A DNA stretch of 42,669 nucleotides from Clostridium oryzae (GCF_002029235.1 NZ_MZGV01000037.1:1-42669); one strand, 5' to 3'; positions 1-7,476 are shown, counted from the stretch's first letter. The notes: generated by a model from the letters alone, not told the origin. Numbers and translations: made by a program.

Positions 1-96
1 TGCCCTAATTGTGATGCAGATTTTTATTATTCAGGAGAAAAGAAAGTAGAAGAAGGTTCGTATTTAGTTGATGAGAACGAACCTTTTCCATTCTAA
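1..96 (+). CDS. C-terminal end of a zinc-ribbon-like protein (partial)
   Basis: The frame is open from the first base and closes at a TAA, giving 31 visible residues. The fragment begins with CPNCD, a CxxC knuckle typical of small zinc ribbons, and ends in an acidic, aromatic tail. The N-terminal part, which should hold the other half of any zinc site, lies outside the window. A hairpin terminator follows within 10 bases, which supports a real gene end. Function cannot be named from this piece. Confidence 0.5.
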   Translation, partial: CPNCDADFYYSGEKKVEEGSYLVDENEPFPF

Positions 97-104
97 AACT
101 CATA

Positions 105-126
105 GTCCCCGGTAGGGGATTTTTTT
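105..126. terminator. Intrinsic terminator between convergent genes
   Basis: TCCCC, a GGTA loop and GGGGA form a tight hairpin followed by a run of T on the plus strand. It ends the partial gene on the left. It touches the stop codon of the convergent regulator gene, which it may also help terminate. Confidence 0.75.
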
Positions 127-1444
127 ATAAAATAAAATTCAGTATGTTTTGAATGTTTTCACTGTCTCCTATATAATTGTAGTATTGAATAAGCTTTAGT
201 ATGAGCATACTGTTTCTTGGAATAATGTCTAAGGAGATAGATTCTAAAAGCTTGTTTTTTAGATCGTTTAAACTATTCCTATCTTTCAACAATACACAAA
301 CATCTATCAGATTTTCAAAGCTCTCCGTTAGTGCTCGTGAATTCTTATATAGTCTGGATTCTTCTACGGATTTTAAAAAGAAATTCTTAGCTCTTTCATA
401 ATCTTTGATTTCTAAAGCTCCTAAACCAAGATCATTATATATTTGTTGAGAAAATGACTGTTTATCAATAGAACTATAAATATTAAGCAAGTCATTTGAA
501 CTTTTTAGGCATAACTTTAAATTCATGGTATCATGAAGTATAATATATGTTTCTATCATGTTACATAACACTATAAGTCTGTATTCTATGTTATCATTAT
601 TAGTGATAGCTAACAATTGATTATAAGTATCAATTGCCTTTGTATATAATTTCTTGTTTTTATAGCAATTAGCCTTCGTATTCATAATTGCGAAATTATA
701 ATTTGATTCTAATGAGAAATTTTTTTCGAGATATTCTATTTCTTTTAGGCAGTTATCAAATTGATTTAGTTTTTTATGTATCATCATTTTGTTGAAATTA
801 AGTTTGCAACTTGATTTAGAATCAAGGTTAGTGGAATGTGTTTCTAACATGGTGTAATAATCAAGACATTCTTTATATTTACCTAACACATCACAGCAAT
901 GAGCTAATGAAAAAAGTAAATCAATTTGCTTTGTATTATGAACGGATAATTTACCACTGTTTTCGAAAGCTTTAATGTAGTATTTGTAAGCATAACTAAA
1001 CTCGTTACACTTGTCATATATCTCTGCAATTAAAAAATATATTTCAAGTTTTATATGAGCCAGATCATATTTAGCGAGAAAGGTTTCAACAGCATTTATT
1101 TTATCTTGGAATTTATCTGACAATGTTAAGTTTGTATCAGATAAGTAATCAATATATTCTTGAGCCTTTTTATTTACCTGTTCTTCAATACTTTCTAATA
1201 AATAAGTTTCTGAGATTGAGAAAAAAATCTCATTATTTTTACATAGTTTATTTATATTTTCAGTTACAATTGCAGCTACCTGTGGGGTGAGAGCAGCCTT
1301 ATTGCTTTCTATTAAACTTATTAAATTTCTAGTTATACTACCTCCTGCAACTTCATCCTGGGTAAATTTGAATCTTTTTCGTATATACTTTAGTTTCTCT
1401 CCTGGGCTTAAAATTTGAGCATCATTCATTATAGCACAACTCAT
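125..1444 (-). CDS. XRE-family regulator with TPR repeats (RRNPP-like)
   Basis: A 439-residue protein. Residues 14-70 form an XRE helix-turn-helix (GEKLKYIRKRFKFTQDEVAG, then RNLISLIESNK). The rest is a continuous array of tetratricopeptide-like helices, with recurring patterns such as AYKYYIKAFE and DNCLKEIEYLE. This layout and length match the RRNPP class (Rgg, PlcR, NprR and clostridial Qsr proteins), which bind small imported peptides in the TPR groove and switch DNA binding. The start has AGAGGTG four bases upstream. A 55-residue secreted peptide gene is divergently transcribed 138 bases away, the usual neighbour arrangement for a receptor-peptide pair. The pairing is inference. Confidence 0.82.
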   Translation of the reverse strand: MSCAIMNDAQILSPGEKLKYIRKRFKFTQDEVAGGSITRNLISLIESNKAALTPQVAAIVTENINKLCKNNEIFFSISETYLLESIEEQVNKKAQEYIDYLSDTNLTLSDKFQDKINAVETFLAKYDLAHIKLEIYFLIAEIYDKCNEFSYAYKYYIKAFENSGKLSVHNTKQIDLLFSLAHCCDVLGKYKECLDYYTMLETHSTNLDSKSSCKLNFNKMMIHKKLNQFDNCLKEIEYLEKNFSLESNYNFAIMNTKANCYKNKKLYTKAIDTYNQLLAITNNDNIEYRLIVLCNMIETYIILHDTMNLKLCLKSSNDLLNIYSSIDKQSFSQQIYNDLGLGALEIKDYERAKNFFLKSVEESRLYKNSRALTESFENLIDVCVLLKDRNSLNDLKNKLLESISLDIIPRNSMLILKLIQYYNYIGDSENIQNILNFIL

Positions 1445-1513
1445 AGCACACCTCTGATAATAAATTTATATATATACTATAGCATAAAAAACAAAAAAAA
1501 GTAAAAAAAGCCC

Positions 1514-1542
1514 TTTACGTTTGTAGCAAATAATGGTAATAT
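1514..1542 (+). promoter_or_regulatory. Promoter of the first secreted-peptide gene
   Basis: TTTACG, 17 bases, then TAATAT (overlapping TATAAT). The block AATGGTAATATAATAGTAAA is repeated almost exactly upstream of the paralogous peptide gene at 37415, with the same spacing. That makes it a conserved control region and a plausible target of the adjacent TPR regulator. Confidence 0.65.
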
Positions 1543-1582
1543 AATAGTAAAAGAATTTATTTACTTTTAAGGGGTGTTAAAT

Positions 1583-1750
1583 ATGAAAAATAAAAAAATA
1601 GCAGTAAGCATTATATTATGTATTTTCGTGCTTATGGTAAATGTAAGTATGGTTGAGGCAAAGATACACAAGAATAATAGTAAAAAATATTGTTTGACTA
1701 GCATACATAATAATACGCCTTCGGATATTGATATTGGTACAATAAAATAA
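1583..1750 (+). CDS. 55-residue secreted peptide, putative signalling-peptide precursor
   Basis: Begins ATG with AAGGGGTG upstream. The product has a Lys-rich N-terminus (MKNKK), a hydrophobic stretch at about residues 6-24 and AEA-like residues that could be a signal-peptidase site. A 29-residue polar tail follows, with one Cys (KKYCL) and the end DIDIGTIK. It is 55 residues long and aligns without gaps to the product at 37415-37582, sharing IHxNNxKxYCL and (I)D(I/V)xTIK. It lies divergent to an RRNPP-type receptor, so a secreted, processed and re-imported signal is likely by analogy. A modified-peptide precursor is the alternative. No named family recognised. Confidence 0.7.
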   Translation: MKNKKIAVSIILCIFVLMVNVSMVEAKIHKNNSKKYCLTSIHNNTPSDIDIGTIK

Positions 1751-1850
1751 TAAATTTGTAATATTTAATTAAAAAAAATTCCTATTCATTTTTGTGGATA
1801 TCCATTCGAAAGATATAATTGTTTTAAATAATGTTGTAAAAATTTACGCA

Positions 1851-1880
1851 AAAGTAGGCGAGATAGCCTACTTTTTATTT
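1851..1880 (+). terminator. Terminator downstream of the first peptide gene
   Basis: AAAGTAGGC and GCCTACTTT form a 9-bp stem with a short loop and continue into a T-rich tract. It lies 100 bases after the peptide gene, just before the IS left end. Confidence 0.7.
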
Positions 1881-1895
1881 GTGTAACAAAGTAAA

Positions 1896-1914
1896 CCACT
1901 TGCTAAGCAAGTGG
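1896..1914. repeat. IS left-end hairpin
   Basis: CCACTTGC, loop TAA, GCAAGTGG is a perfect 8-bp stem. IS200/IS605 transposases recognise subterminal hairpins like this on single-stranded DNA. Position upstream of tnpA fits. Confidence 0.65.
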
Positions 1915-2013
1915 AAGAAAAAAGGCTTATGCCGTTGAGCAAAAAAGAACTCCTATGTTAAAATAAATGCACGTCTAGCCAACCGCAAATAAACAAACAT
2001 AGGAGGATGTCTA

Positions 2014-2346
2014 ATGAAAGATACAAATAGTTTATCGCATACAGCATGGAATTGCAAGTATCACATAGTGTTTGCACCAAAATACAGAAGGTAAGTAATA
2101 TATGGAAAAATAAAGAATATATAGAAATAATAAGAATAAAGTTGTGTGAATGGAAAGGAGTAGAAATAATAGAAGCAGAAGCATGTCCAGATCACATACA
2201 TATGTTAGTAGAAATACCACCGAAGATAAGTGTATCAAGTTTTATGGGATATCTGAAAGGAAAAAGTAGCCTAATGATATTTGACCAGCATGCAAACATG
2301 AAATATAAGTATGGAGACAGAGAGTTTTGGTGTAGGGGATATTATG
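2014..2346 (+). pseudogene. tnpA: tnpA of IS200/IS605, 5' part, decayed and split by the ICE
   Basis: From ATG the frame reads MKDTNSLSHTAWNCKYHIVF and continues to APKYRR. It then meets a TAA where Lys is expected, and further stops before the frame shifts into LCEWKGVEIIEAEACPDHIH. The HUH metal-binding motif is HIHML. The reading ends at WCRGYY, where the ICE begins. The remaining 47 residues, including the Tyr of EYIRNQ expected to be catalytic, lie 33.8 kb away at 36180-36323. The gene is dead three times over: nonsense codons, a frameshift and the insertion. The order of these events is not visible. Confidence 0.85.
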
Positions 2347-2367
2347 AGTGTTATATATTAGGAAAAC
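2343..2367. other. Left attachment junction of the ICE
   Basis: Core TATG (2343-2346) is followed after nine bases by TATTAGGAAAAC (2356-2367). The same dodecamer occurs inverted at the right end (36154-36165), and TATGAG precedes it at the same distance on both sides. These look like recombinase-binding half-sites. Confidence 0.75.
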
Positions 2368-2395
2368 CAACAAGCTCTGTTCGTGTGTAGGTGTC

Positions 2396-4075
2396 TTATC
2401 CTACCTGTAAATGCGAGTTGACTTCGATATACTGGATAATGCGGCGCAGCTCGTCGGCAAACTTAAACCGTATGCTTATGTCGCCGCCCTCGTATACTTT
2501 GATATGGTCAACCAGTTCGATTAAGATTTCTCTTGTCAGCTTGTCGATGTTCTCGTATTTTCGGAAAGTTGCTAAAAAAGGATTTTCGGTGTCAATGCCA
2601 TTTTCCAGTTCGTCCCGCTCTTTTTTCAGATTGGCAATCACTGTGCCAATGGCTTCATTTTGCTGTTCATAATCTTCACTCATGTGGCGGTAATCATTAT
2701 GTGTGATATGACCGTCTTTCCAGTCCTGATAAAGTGCTTGCTTGTACCGCATGATTTTGGTAAGCTCTTTTTCTTTTGCGGTAATCAGTTCATTCAGCCG
2801 TATCGACTGGCTTTTTTTGAGCGGAGCCAAGTTAATTTTTGATACAATAGCGGAATAGCTGACTGCAAGATGTACCTGTTGCCGGATTGCATAGAGTACA
2901 GCCGCTTCAAGCCTTGTGCTTTTAATAGAGTGCATAGTGCAGGCTTTTTTAGAAAGGCTCTTATATGTTCCGCATTGGTAGTAAACGTACAATTCCTTGC
3001 TTGCTATCCGCGACATTGCCCGGCCACAATCCGCACAGCGGAGAAAGCCGCTAAACAGATAAAGCTGTTTCTGTTTTGGAGAAGTGCGGGTGTCACGCTT
3101 TAGCAGTTGCTTAACCTTTTCAAAGGCTTCGCGGTCAATAATCGGTTCATGGGTATTCGGGACAACAATCCAGTCTTTTTCAGGTACAGCTTCGATTTTG
3201 TGTATCTTGTAGCTTTTCACACGGTTTCGCCCCTGTGCCATATCTCCAACATAGACGGGATTTTTCAGCATATTGCTGATAGTAATGGTACTCCACATGG
3301 GCTGTGTCTGTCCGTTGGGGCATTTGTACTTTAATCCCTGACTTTGCTTGTAAACGGAAGGACACATAACACCGTGGTCGTTCAGATGATTCACAATAGC
3401 CCTGACGGTCATACCGCTTAGACACATGGAAAAAATCTGCTTTACCACTTCGGCGGCTTCATGGTCTACCAACAAAGCGTGTTTATCATTGGGGTCTTTG
3501 ATGTAGCCATAGGGGGCATAGGAGCCAATAAATTCGCCATTACGTTTCTTGTAGTCAAACACCTGACGGATTTTCTTTGAAGTTTGGTAACAATACTGGT
3601 CGTTCATTACGTTCGTTATAGGAACAAGAATACTTGATACGCTGTCAGGGTTCAAATAACTGTCTACGCCCTCTGCCAAGCTGATAAAGCGTACATTCAT
3701 CTGAACAAACAAATTTTCAATCAGGCTCCCGGCGTCCGTATAGTTACGGGAAAGACGGGAAAGGTCTTTGACAATCACGCAGTTTACCTTTTTCGCGTAA
3801 ATGTCGGCCAGCAGTCTTTGAAAATCTGCCCGGTTCGTGTCTGTACCTGTGCAACCGTCATCAACATAGGTTTCGGCGCTTTCAAATTCATCAAGGTGCT
3901 GTCTGTAATAATCATCAAGCAACTTTTTTTGATTGGTGACACTGTTGCTGTCGTCCTTGCCACGATTCAAGTCCTCTTTGGATAACCGGATATATTTTGC
4001 AAGATTCCACCGTGTAGGATTATACGAAAATTGAGAAACAGCAGTATTTGTTTCCCTGTTTTTGGTTCGTGCCAT
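2396..4075 (-). CDS. Large serine recombinase (ICE integrase/excisionase)
   Basis: A 559-residue large serine recombinase. The resolvase-type catalytic domain occupies about residues 25-165, with the nucleophile Ser in YIRLSKED (Ser32) and the motif VKDLSRLSRN. The recombinase DNA-binding domain follows (about 185-330, with YGYIKDP and VRAIVNHLND). Then come a zinc ribbon (CADCGRA ... YYQCG ... C, about 340-385) and a coiled-coil region near the C-terminus. Such enzymes cut att sites with a 2-base stagger and insert without large duplications, which fits the clean junction in tnpA. GGAAGGAGGAAGC precedes the ATG. It is the first gene inside the left end, as is usual. Confidence 0.93.
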   Translation of the reverse strand: MARTKNRETNTAVSQFSYNPTRWNLAKYIRLSKEDLNRGKDDSNSVTNQKKLLDDYYRQHLDEFESAETYVDDGCTGTDTNRADFQRLLADIYAKKVNCVIVKDLSRLSRNYTDAGSLIENLFVQMNVRFISLAEGVDSYLNPDSVSSILVPITNVMNDQYCYQTSKKIRQVFDYKKRNGEFIGSYAPYGYIKDPNDKHALLVDHEAAEVVKQIFSMCLSGMTVRAIVNHLNDHGVMCPSVYKQSQGLKYKCPNGQTQPMWSTITISNMLKNPVYVGDMAQGRNRVKSYKIHKIEAVPEKDWIVVPNTHEPIIDREAFEKVKQLLKRDTRTSPKQKQLYLFSGFLRCADCGRAMSRIASKELYVYYQCGTYKSLSKKACTMHSIKSTRLEAAVLYAIRQQVHLAVSYSAIVSKINLAPLKKSQSIRLNELITAKEKELTKIMRYKQALYQDWKDGHITHNDYRHMSEDYEQQNEAIGTVIANLKKERDELENGIDTENPFLATFRKYENIDKLTREILIELVDHIKVYEGGDISIRFKFADELRRIIQYIEVNSHLQVG

Positions 4076-4105
4076 GCTTCCTCCTTCCTATCACATTACA
4101 CTTAC

Positions 4106-4145
4106 ATTATACCATTTCAGCATAATGCGAACAATGTTGTCGAGG
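4106..4145 (-). promoter_or_regulatory. Recombinase promoter with shared operator-like motif
   Basis: Read leftwards: TTGTTC, 17 bases, TATAAT. The -35 box is embedded in CCTCGACAACATTGTT (complement at 4130-4145). The same 16 bases overlap the -35 of the CD1845/relaxase promoter at 16058-16073, so both are probably under one control. Confidence 0.65.
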
Positions 4146-4179
4146 GATTAAAAATACCGTTAGATAGCTGATATTACCG

Positions 4180-4204
4180 ACTTCGGGCCAAGTTGGCCCG
4201 AAGT
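4180..4204. repeat. ICE palindrome, copy 1
   Basis: Arms ACTTCGGGCCAA and its complement around a G. Lies between the DUF6870-like gene and the recombinase promoter. Confidence 0.9.
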
Positions 4205-4215
4205 GGCATGACCGA

Positions 4216-4479
4216 TTACAGGCCGCTTTTCTGCCGTATAAGAAAGTTTGTAATTACATCCTGCAAGGGGGGGCCGTCCTCCGGGAACTCTACCTTTACC
4301 GCAGTATCTCCATGACGGAAGCAGTAAGGGTTTTTTACCTGCTTCAAAATATGTGCCGCACGTTCCCTTTGAGGCAGGCTGTTATCAAAGTCGATTCCGC
4401 TAACATCTGTCAACTGTGATTTATCCACTGTGGCAATATCCACATCTTGCATTGTGATGATCTGTTCCAGATTTACCAT
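4216..4479 (-). CDS. Small conserved ICE protein (DUF6870-like)
   Basis: An 87-residue protein starting MVNLEQIITM, with GAAGGAGG nine bases upstream; a longer frame exists but lacks a ribosome site. The core (LPQRERAAHILKQVKNPYCF, then VKVEFPEDGPPLQDVI) resembles the DUF6870 family carried by this class of ICE. The proteins are cytosolic and of unknown function. It sits between the recombinase and the regulator genes, read in the same direction, with a palindrome copy on either side. Confidence 0.7.
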   Translation of the reverse strand: MVNLEQIITMQDVDIATVDKSQLTDVSGIDFDNSLPQRERAAHILKQVKNPYCFRHGDTAVKVEFPEDGPPLQDVITNFLIRQKSGL

Positions 4480-4596
4480 CGCTTTGTGCCTCCTTCTCAA
4501 ATGAAAAATGTACTTTATGTTTCCTGCTGTCCTATGAGGAAACATAAACAGTCACCACTTTATAAGCAAAAGTGATGGCTGTTAATCTTTCCTCAT

Positions 4597-4621
4597 ACTT
4601 CGGGCCGAGTTGGCCCGAAGT
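4597..4621. repeat. ICE palindrome, copy 2
   Basis: One change from consensus (CCGAG in the centre instead of CCAAG). Its last base overlaps the stop codon of the 66-residue gene upstream in transcription. Confidence 0.9.
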
Positions 4622-4821
4622 CAATAGGGACTGTTCCGGTAATGCCCGTCTGCTTCGTGAATGGATTTGAAGTCAAATCTTTCGTTCAGTTCCATAACCA
4701 CGCGCCGAATATCATCAGAGCTAAAACCACAGCTTTCCATTGCCCAAATGACATAGCCGCGACAAGCATTGTTGCTCCACGGTTCAGGCAGTATTTCCGA
4801 TAAATTCATATCTTTTTCCAT
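4621..4821 (-). CDS. Small hypothetical ICE protein, 66 residues
   Basis: Product starts MEKDMNLSEILPEPWSNNAC and holds a helical segment (SDDIRRVVMELNERFDF). AGGAG lies eight bases before the ATG. No family named. Its position between the sigma-like regulator and the DUF6870-like gene, with palindromes flanking the group, supports a genuine backbone gene. The structured leader at 4853-4903 ends about 30 bases upstream of its start. Confidence 0.6.
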   Translation of the reverse strand: MEKDMNLSEILPEPWSNNACRGYVIWAMESCGFSSDDIRRVVMELNERFDFKSIHEADGHYRNSPY

Positions 4822-4852
4822 TTCGATTCTCCTATGCCAGAATAGGGGGAGT

Positions 4853-4903
4853 GCCGCGCCGGGAAAGAATGGGCTGTCATTAGACAGAAATGCCCGGCGC
4901 GGC
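4853..4903 (-). promoter_or_regulatory. Strong stem-loop in a 455-base gene-poor leader
   Basis: GCCGCGCCGGG and its perfect complement form an 11-bp stem enclosing a second stem CTGTC-atta-GACAG. It lies in the transcript between the sigma-like gene and the 66-residue gene. The wider stretch 4822-5276 contains no complete gene with a good start, only this structure, a GGGTGAAATTCCC hairpin near 4959-4971 and one open frame (5047-5199). A role in termination or RNA-level control is inference. Confidence 0.45.
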
Positions 4904-5046
4904 CTCCTATATGGTAAATAAGAGGATAACCCGGACAGGCGGCGGCAACCGCCCTCATGGGAATTTCACCCCGCCCCATGCTGATGGCGCGACGGTCAAT
5001 ACTGTGACGCGTTCAAACCGTAAGTATCATTGTACCAATCAAAAGA

Positions 5047-5199
5047 TTATCGCCGGGTAGATTGCCATATCTGCTCTGTCACAGTTGGTAGGAATCGCTC
5101 ACGCTCCGTTTGGTTTTTCCCCCTTTCAACGGGCGGTTTTGGCGTACCCTGTGGCTTGGCTCCCTTTTGATTGAACGTATCCGGGTTATCTGTATTCAG
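5047..5199 (-). other. Open stretch of 50 codons without a normal start
   Basis: Between two stops the minus strand reads LNTDNPDTFNQKGAKPQGTP and continues to FLPTVTEQIWQSTRR. The composition looks protein-like, but no ATG, GTG or TTG with a ribosome site opens it; the only start-like codon is CTG. It may be the relic of a gene or a very weakly initiated small protein. Confidence 0.2.
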
Positions 5200-5276
5200 T
5201 TGTCAAAGAACGGCAGATGGAGAAAAAACTCCTTCTAATAGCCGTGTGATTTGAAAGGCAAATTCGGAACTGGAAA

Positions 5277-5696
5277 TTAAGACTTTTTCAAAAATTTCTC
5301 CATGCTTTTCAACCCTTTCTCAATAGCAACTCTGACGGCTTTTTCATTTATACCCTCTGCCCGTGCAATATCGGATTTACTCATACCGAGTATGTAATGG
5401 GCATAAATTCGTTTTCCTTGCTTGTCCGGCAAGTAAGCGATTGCGGAGTGCAGTTGTTCGGAAGTAATTTTACGCTCGTAAATCTCGCAAGGGGAAAGGG
5501 ATTCAAAAAGAATATCCTTTTCGATCCCGTCGTCAGCGTCCAGCGAATAGTGGGCTTTGTTATAGAAGCGGCGGCGAATGTAGTTTTTCTCCAAACGTTC
5601 TGCTTCCAGCAAAGCGTCCTTGATTTCATCTGATATCTCAACAAAAAAGTCTGAATTATAAAACGGGTAATAATCCCGCAGATTGATTTTTGCCAT
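5277..5696 (-). CDS. Sigma-70 region 4-like transcription regulator
   Basis: A 139-residue product beginning MAKINLRDYYPFYNSDFFVE; GGAGG lies eight bases before this ATG, favouring it over one five codons upstream. The C-terminal third has a sigma region 4 helix-turn-helix: AIAYLPDKQGKRIYAHYILG, then MSKSDIARAEGINEKAVRVA. Proteins like this occur in Tn916 (Orf7-like) and Tn1549-type elements and are thought to steer element transcription. It follows a leader-peptide/attenuator region in the transcript, and a palindrome copy lies in its 5' leader. Confidence 0.78.
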   Translation of the reverse strand: MAKINLRDYYPFYNSDFFVEISDEIKDALLEAERLEKNYIRRRFYNKAHYSLDADDGIEKDILFESLSPCEIYERKITSEQLHSAIAYLPDKQGKRIYAHYILGMSKSDIARAEGINEKAVRVAIEKGLKSMEKFLKKS

Positions 5697-5772
5697 AAGG
5701 CGTTCCTCCATTTCGATTTTTTAGGGAATAGTGAATCGAAATGGAGCGGGAGGGGAACGACAGCGAGGTCGG

Positions 5773-5797
5773 ACTTCGGGCCAAGTTGGCCCGAAGT
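5773..5797. repeat. ICE palindrome, copy 3
   Basis: Consensus copy in the leader of the sigma-like gene, 77 bases before its ATG. Confidence 0.9.
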
Positions 5798-5844
5798 GAC
5801 AAGGCTTGTTCCATACGTTGTCAGTGAAAAAAGGATACAAAAAA

Positions 5845-5876
5845 ACACCTTTACGCAAATTAGCGCGAAAGGTGTC
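5845..5876 (-). terminator. Second attenuator-type terminator of a leader region
   Basis: On the minus strand ACACCTTT and AAAGGTGT pair around a 16-base loop that can extend with GCG/CGC, followed directly by a T run. Together with the hairpin at 5886-5906 it forms two terminators in series after a 20-codon leader peptide. Confidence 0.7.
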
Positions 5877-5885
5877 GAATAAAAA

Positions 5886-5906
5886 ATGGGCGCAATAGCC
5901 GCCCAC
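5886..5906 (-). terminator. First attenuator-type terminator of a leader region
   Basis: On the minus strand GTGGGCG, loop GCTATTG, CGCCCAT, then six T. It lies 45 bases beyond the leader peptide stop codon, a normal place for a translation-controlled attenuator. Confidence 0.7.
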
Positions 5907-5950
5907 AAGTTGATATAATACTTTTAAACTATGTAAATGAAATTTTTCTG

Positions 5951-6013
5951 CTATATTAAACCGTCACAATATGGCGGCGTTTCTCTCAGAGAAAAAAATG
6001 CTTTGGGGTACAT
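5951..6013 (-). CDS. 20-residue leader peptide
   Basis: MYPKAFFSLRETPPYCDGLI, with TAAGGAGG six bases before the ATG, an excellent ribosome site for such a short frame. Two terminator hairpins follow. This is the layout of the induction leaders that precede antibiotic-resistance genes in Gram-positive bacteria, in which a stalled ribosome prevents termination. No resistance gene follows here; the next gene is the sigma-like regulator. The wider stretch 5697-6183 holds only this leader, the attenuators and a palindrome copy. Confidence 0.55.
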   Translation of the reverse strand: MYPKAFFSLRETPPYCDGLI

Positions 6014-6153
6014 AAAAACCTCCTTATCCCAAAGCCGCCAGAATAAGAAGAATTACAGGTATACTCTTTCCGATTTTTAACGGAAAATGACGGCTTTGTA
6101 TGTCTGTTAAATTTGTCAGCAATCGTATAACAGAAAATTGTTATATGAAAAGA

Positions 6154-6191
6154 GCCGATAATCAAGAGATATGTACTCATTGATTATCGGC
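6154..6191 (-). terminator. Terminator of the Cys-rich KTR gene
   Basis: GCCGATAATCAA and its perfect complement form a 12-bp stem with a 14-base loop, followed on the minus strand by CTTTTC. It overlaps the final codons of the gene. Confidence 0.65.
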
Positions 6192-6372
6192 TCTGCGTCT
6201 TTGCGTCTGGCTCTTTGATAACTGACATATTGAGTTGTAGCACATTGATTAGAGATTCTTGTTTACATTTGGGACAGTATAGGGGGAAGTTTTCGAGGAT
6301 TGTATCTTTCCTAATTTTCAGTCTTGTTTTATTGCCACATATAGGACATAGTAACCATTGAACTTCAATCAT
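6184..6372 (-). CDS. Cysteine-rich KTR-type small protein
   Basis: A 62-residue protein starting MIEVQWLLCPICGNKTRLKI, with AGGGGG five bases upstream. Four Cys in two pairs (CPICGNKT ... YCPKCKQES) form a zinc ribbon. The CPxCGxKTRxKIRxDT signature is that of the cysteine-rich KTR family, small proteins of unknown role that commonly travel with resistance genes on Firmicutes transposons. It opens the lower-GC cargo block next to the streptomycin-resistance gene. Confidence 0.78.
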   Translation of the reverse strand: MIEVQWLLCPICGNKTRLKIRKDTILENFPLYCPKCKQESLINVLQLNMSVIKEPDAKTQSR

Positions 6373-6401
6373 TATCACCCCCTACATCATTTCATTAGTT
6401 G

Positions 6402-6659
6402 CTATTTTTCTGCTCTAATAATTACTGTTCCACAATTTTGATACAAAACTTCAACCGTTTTAAAACCGGCGTTTTTCATAAGTTCAAATTGATGTACCAA
6501 TGTCAGTGGAATATCAATTTGTATAAACATATCTTCGGGTGTATTATTTTGCTTGCGCTTATATTCGTATTCCTTAAGGCAAAGCGCTTCCTCTTCATCG
6601 CAATAGGCAAATCTAGTATATTTCTGTTGCGTTGGACGGTAAGCTTTTAACGCGCTCAA
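6402..6659 (-). pseudogene. C-terminal fragment of a class I SAM methyltransferase
   Basis: The frame encodes 85 residues ending FKTVEVLYQNCGTVIIRAEK. That end, with the preceding IDIPLTLVHQFELMKNAGF, resembles the last strand-helix-strand of SAM-dependent methyltransferases. The N-terminal Rossmann core and SAM-binding glycine motif are absent. The fragment overlaps the 3' end of the adenylyltransferase gene by 47 bases, so it looks cut off by the event that placed that gene here. A short functional protein is unlikely. Confidence 0.5.
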
Positions 6660-7476
6660 GGTAGCTCTTGCTATTTCTTGCTTCTGTCAAATCGTAGGGG
6701 AAATTTAATTTCTCACTTACCTCCAAAGAAATTTTCTGAAACAAATCGCACATGAGAAAAACAGCATCCCATATAGCGTTTATTTGTGCTTTCGAATAAG
6801 ATTCTAAGTATTGTTCATAAATCCCTTTCGGCAAATACTTGTCCATGTATTTTGCGGATTTCCCTGCGCTGACTGAAAAATCATTATCAATCCCAATTTT
6901 CCATTCCAGCAGCCGCCTAAGCATTGGCCTTATTTGAAAATTTATCATATCCATTGCATATGGAATCTCATTCCTCCATAATCCCTTCGCCACATTATTT
7001 AAACACCACCAAAATTCATTACATGTACAATAGAATTGATTTGGCACCGGCTTTTTCACCCAATATTCTTCATCGGACAATACTTGTTTTTGAGGCATGA
7101 TATTGTCCTTGTCAACTAGTGTTTTATACAATTCTAGACTATTAAGTACATTTTCTAATGTCTTTACATGTAAATCCAATCTATTTCCATCAGTGAATTG
7201 AATTAGCCAACCATAGCAATTTTCAACATCAGAAGTGTAGTAGATATTTTCCTCTGGATATTGCATATACAAGCGCTCACCAAATCGATCAATCCAGGCT
7301 TTGTCCTCTCTGAATGACCTTGTTTCTGTAACAACATATACAATATCATAATCTTGAAAGATATCTTTTGGTACATTTGGATTTGCACGTGAACCTTCTA
7401 AGTAGGCCGCACGAATGCGGACATCATTGTTGGCAACTGCTATGATTAAATCCATCATTTCTTTTTCTGATCGCAT
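6613..7476 (-). CDS. ant(6): Aminoglycoside 6-adenylyltransferase ANT(6)
   Basis: A 287-residue nucleotidyltransferase that transfers AMP from ATP to the 6-hydroxyl of streptomycin, giving streptomycin resistance in the cytosol. The N-terminus has the family pattern: MRSEKEMMDLIIAVANNDVR, then YLEGSRANPNVPKDIFQDYD, in which the GSR loop and the Asp pair after it bind nucleotide and magnesium. WLIQFTDGNRLDLHV supplies the third acidic residue. Length matches ANT(6)-I enzymes and no residue is obviously missing. AAAGGAGA precedes the ATG. The subtype (Ia or Ib) cannot be fixed without alignment; the sequence looks nearer Ib. Confidence 0.92.
   Translation of the reverse strand: MRSEKEMMDLIIAVANNDVRIRAAYLEGSRANPNVPKDIFQDYDIVYVVTETRSFREDKAWIDRFGERLYMQYPEENIYYTSDVENCYGWLIQFTDGNRLDLHVKTLENVLNSLELYKTLVDKDNIMPQKQVLSDEEYWVKKPVPNQFYCTCNEFWWCLNNVAKGLWRNEIPYAMDMINFQIRPMLRRLLEWKIGIDNDFSVSAGKSAKYMDKYLPKGIYEQYLESYSKAQINAIWDAVFLMCDLFQKISLEVSEKLNFPYDLTEARNSKSYLERVKSLPSNATEIY

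Larger units (their letters stand above)
1896..2346 (+). mobile_element. Left part of an IS200/IS605-type insertion sequence
   Basis: Contains the left-end hairpin, a short leader with the RBS AGGAGG, and the 5' part of tnpA. The element is interrupted by the ICE at 2343-2346. Its remaining part resumes at 36177 and ends near the right-end hairpin at about 36438. Exact IS ends were not determined because these elements make no target duplication. Confidence 0.8.

Noticed and set aside
4959..4977. FMN riboswitch (RFN-like) because of GGGGCGGGGTGAAATTCCC on the minus strand
   Set aside because: Only this hairpin resembles the consensus; the other conserved blocks of the FMN aptamer are not found around it and no riboflavin gene follows.
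5986..6180. 64-residue frame on the minus strand across the attenuator leader
   Set aside because: It lies over the leader and hairpins in another frame than the 20-residue leader, has no ribosome site and no family resemblance.
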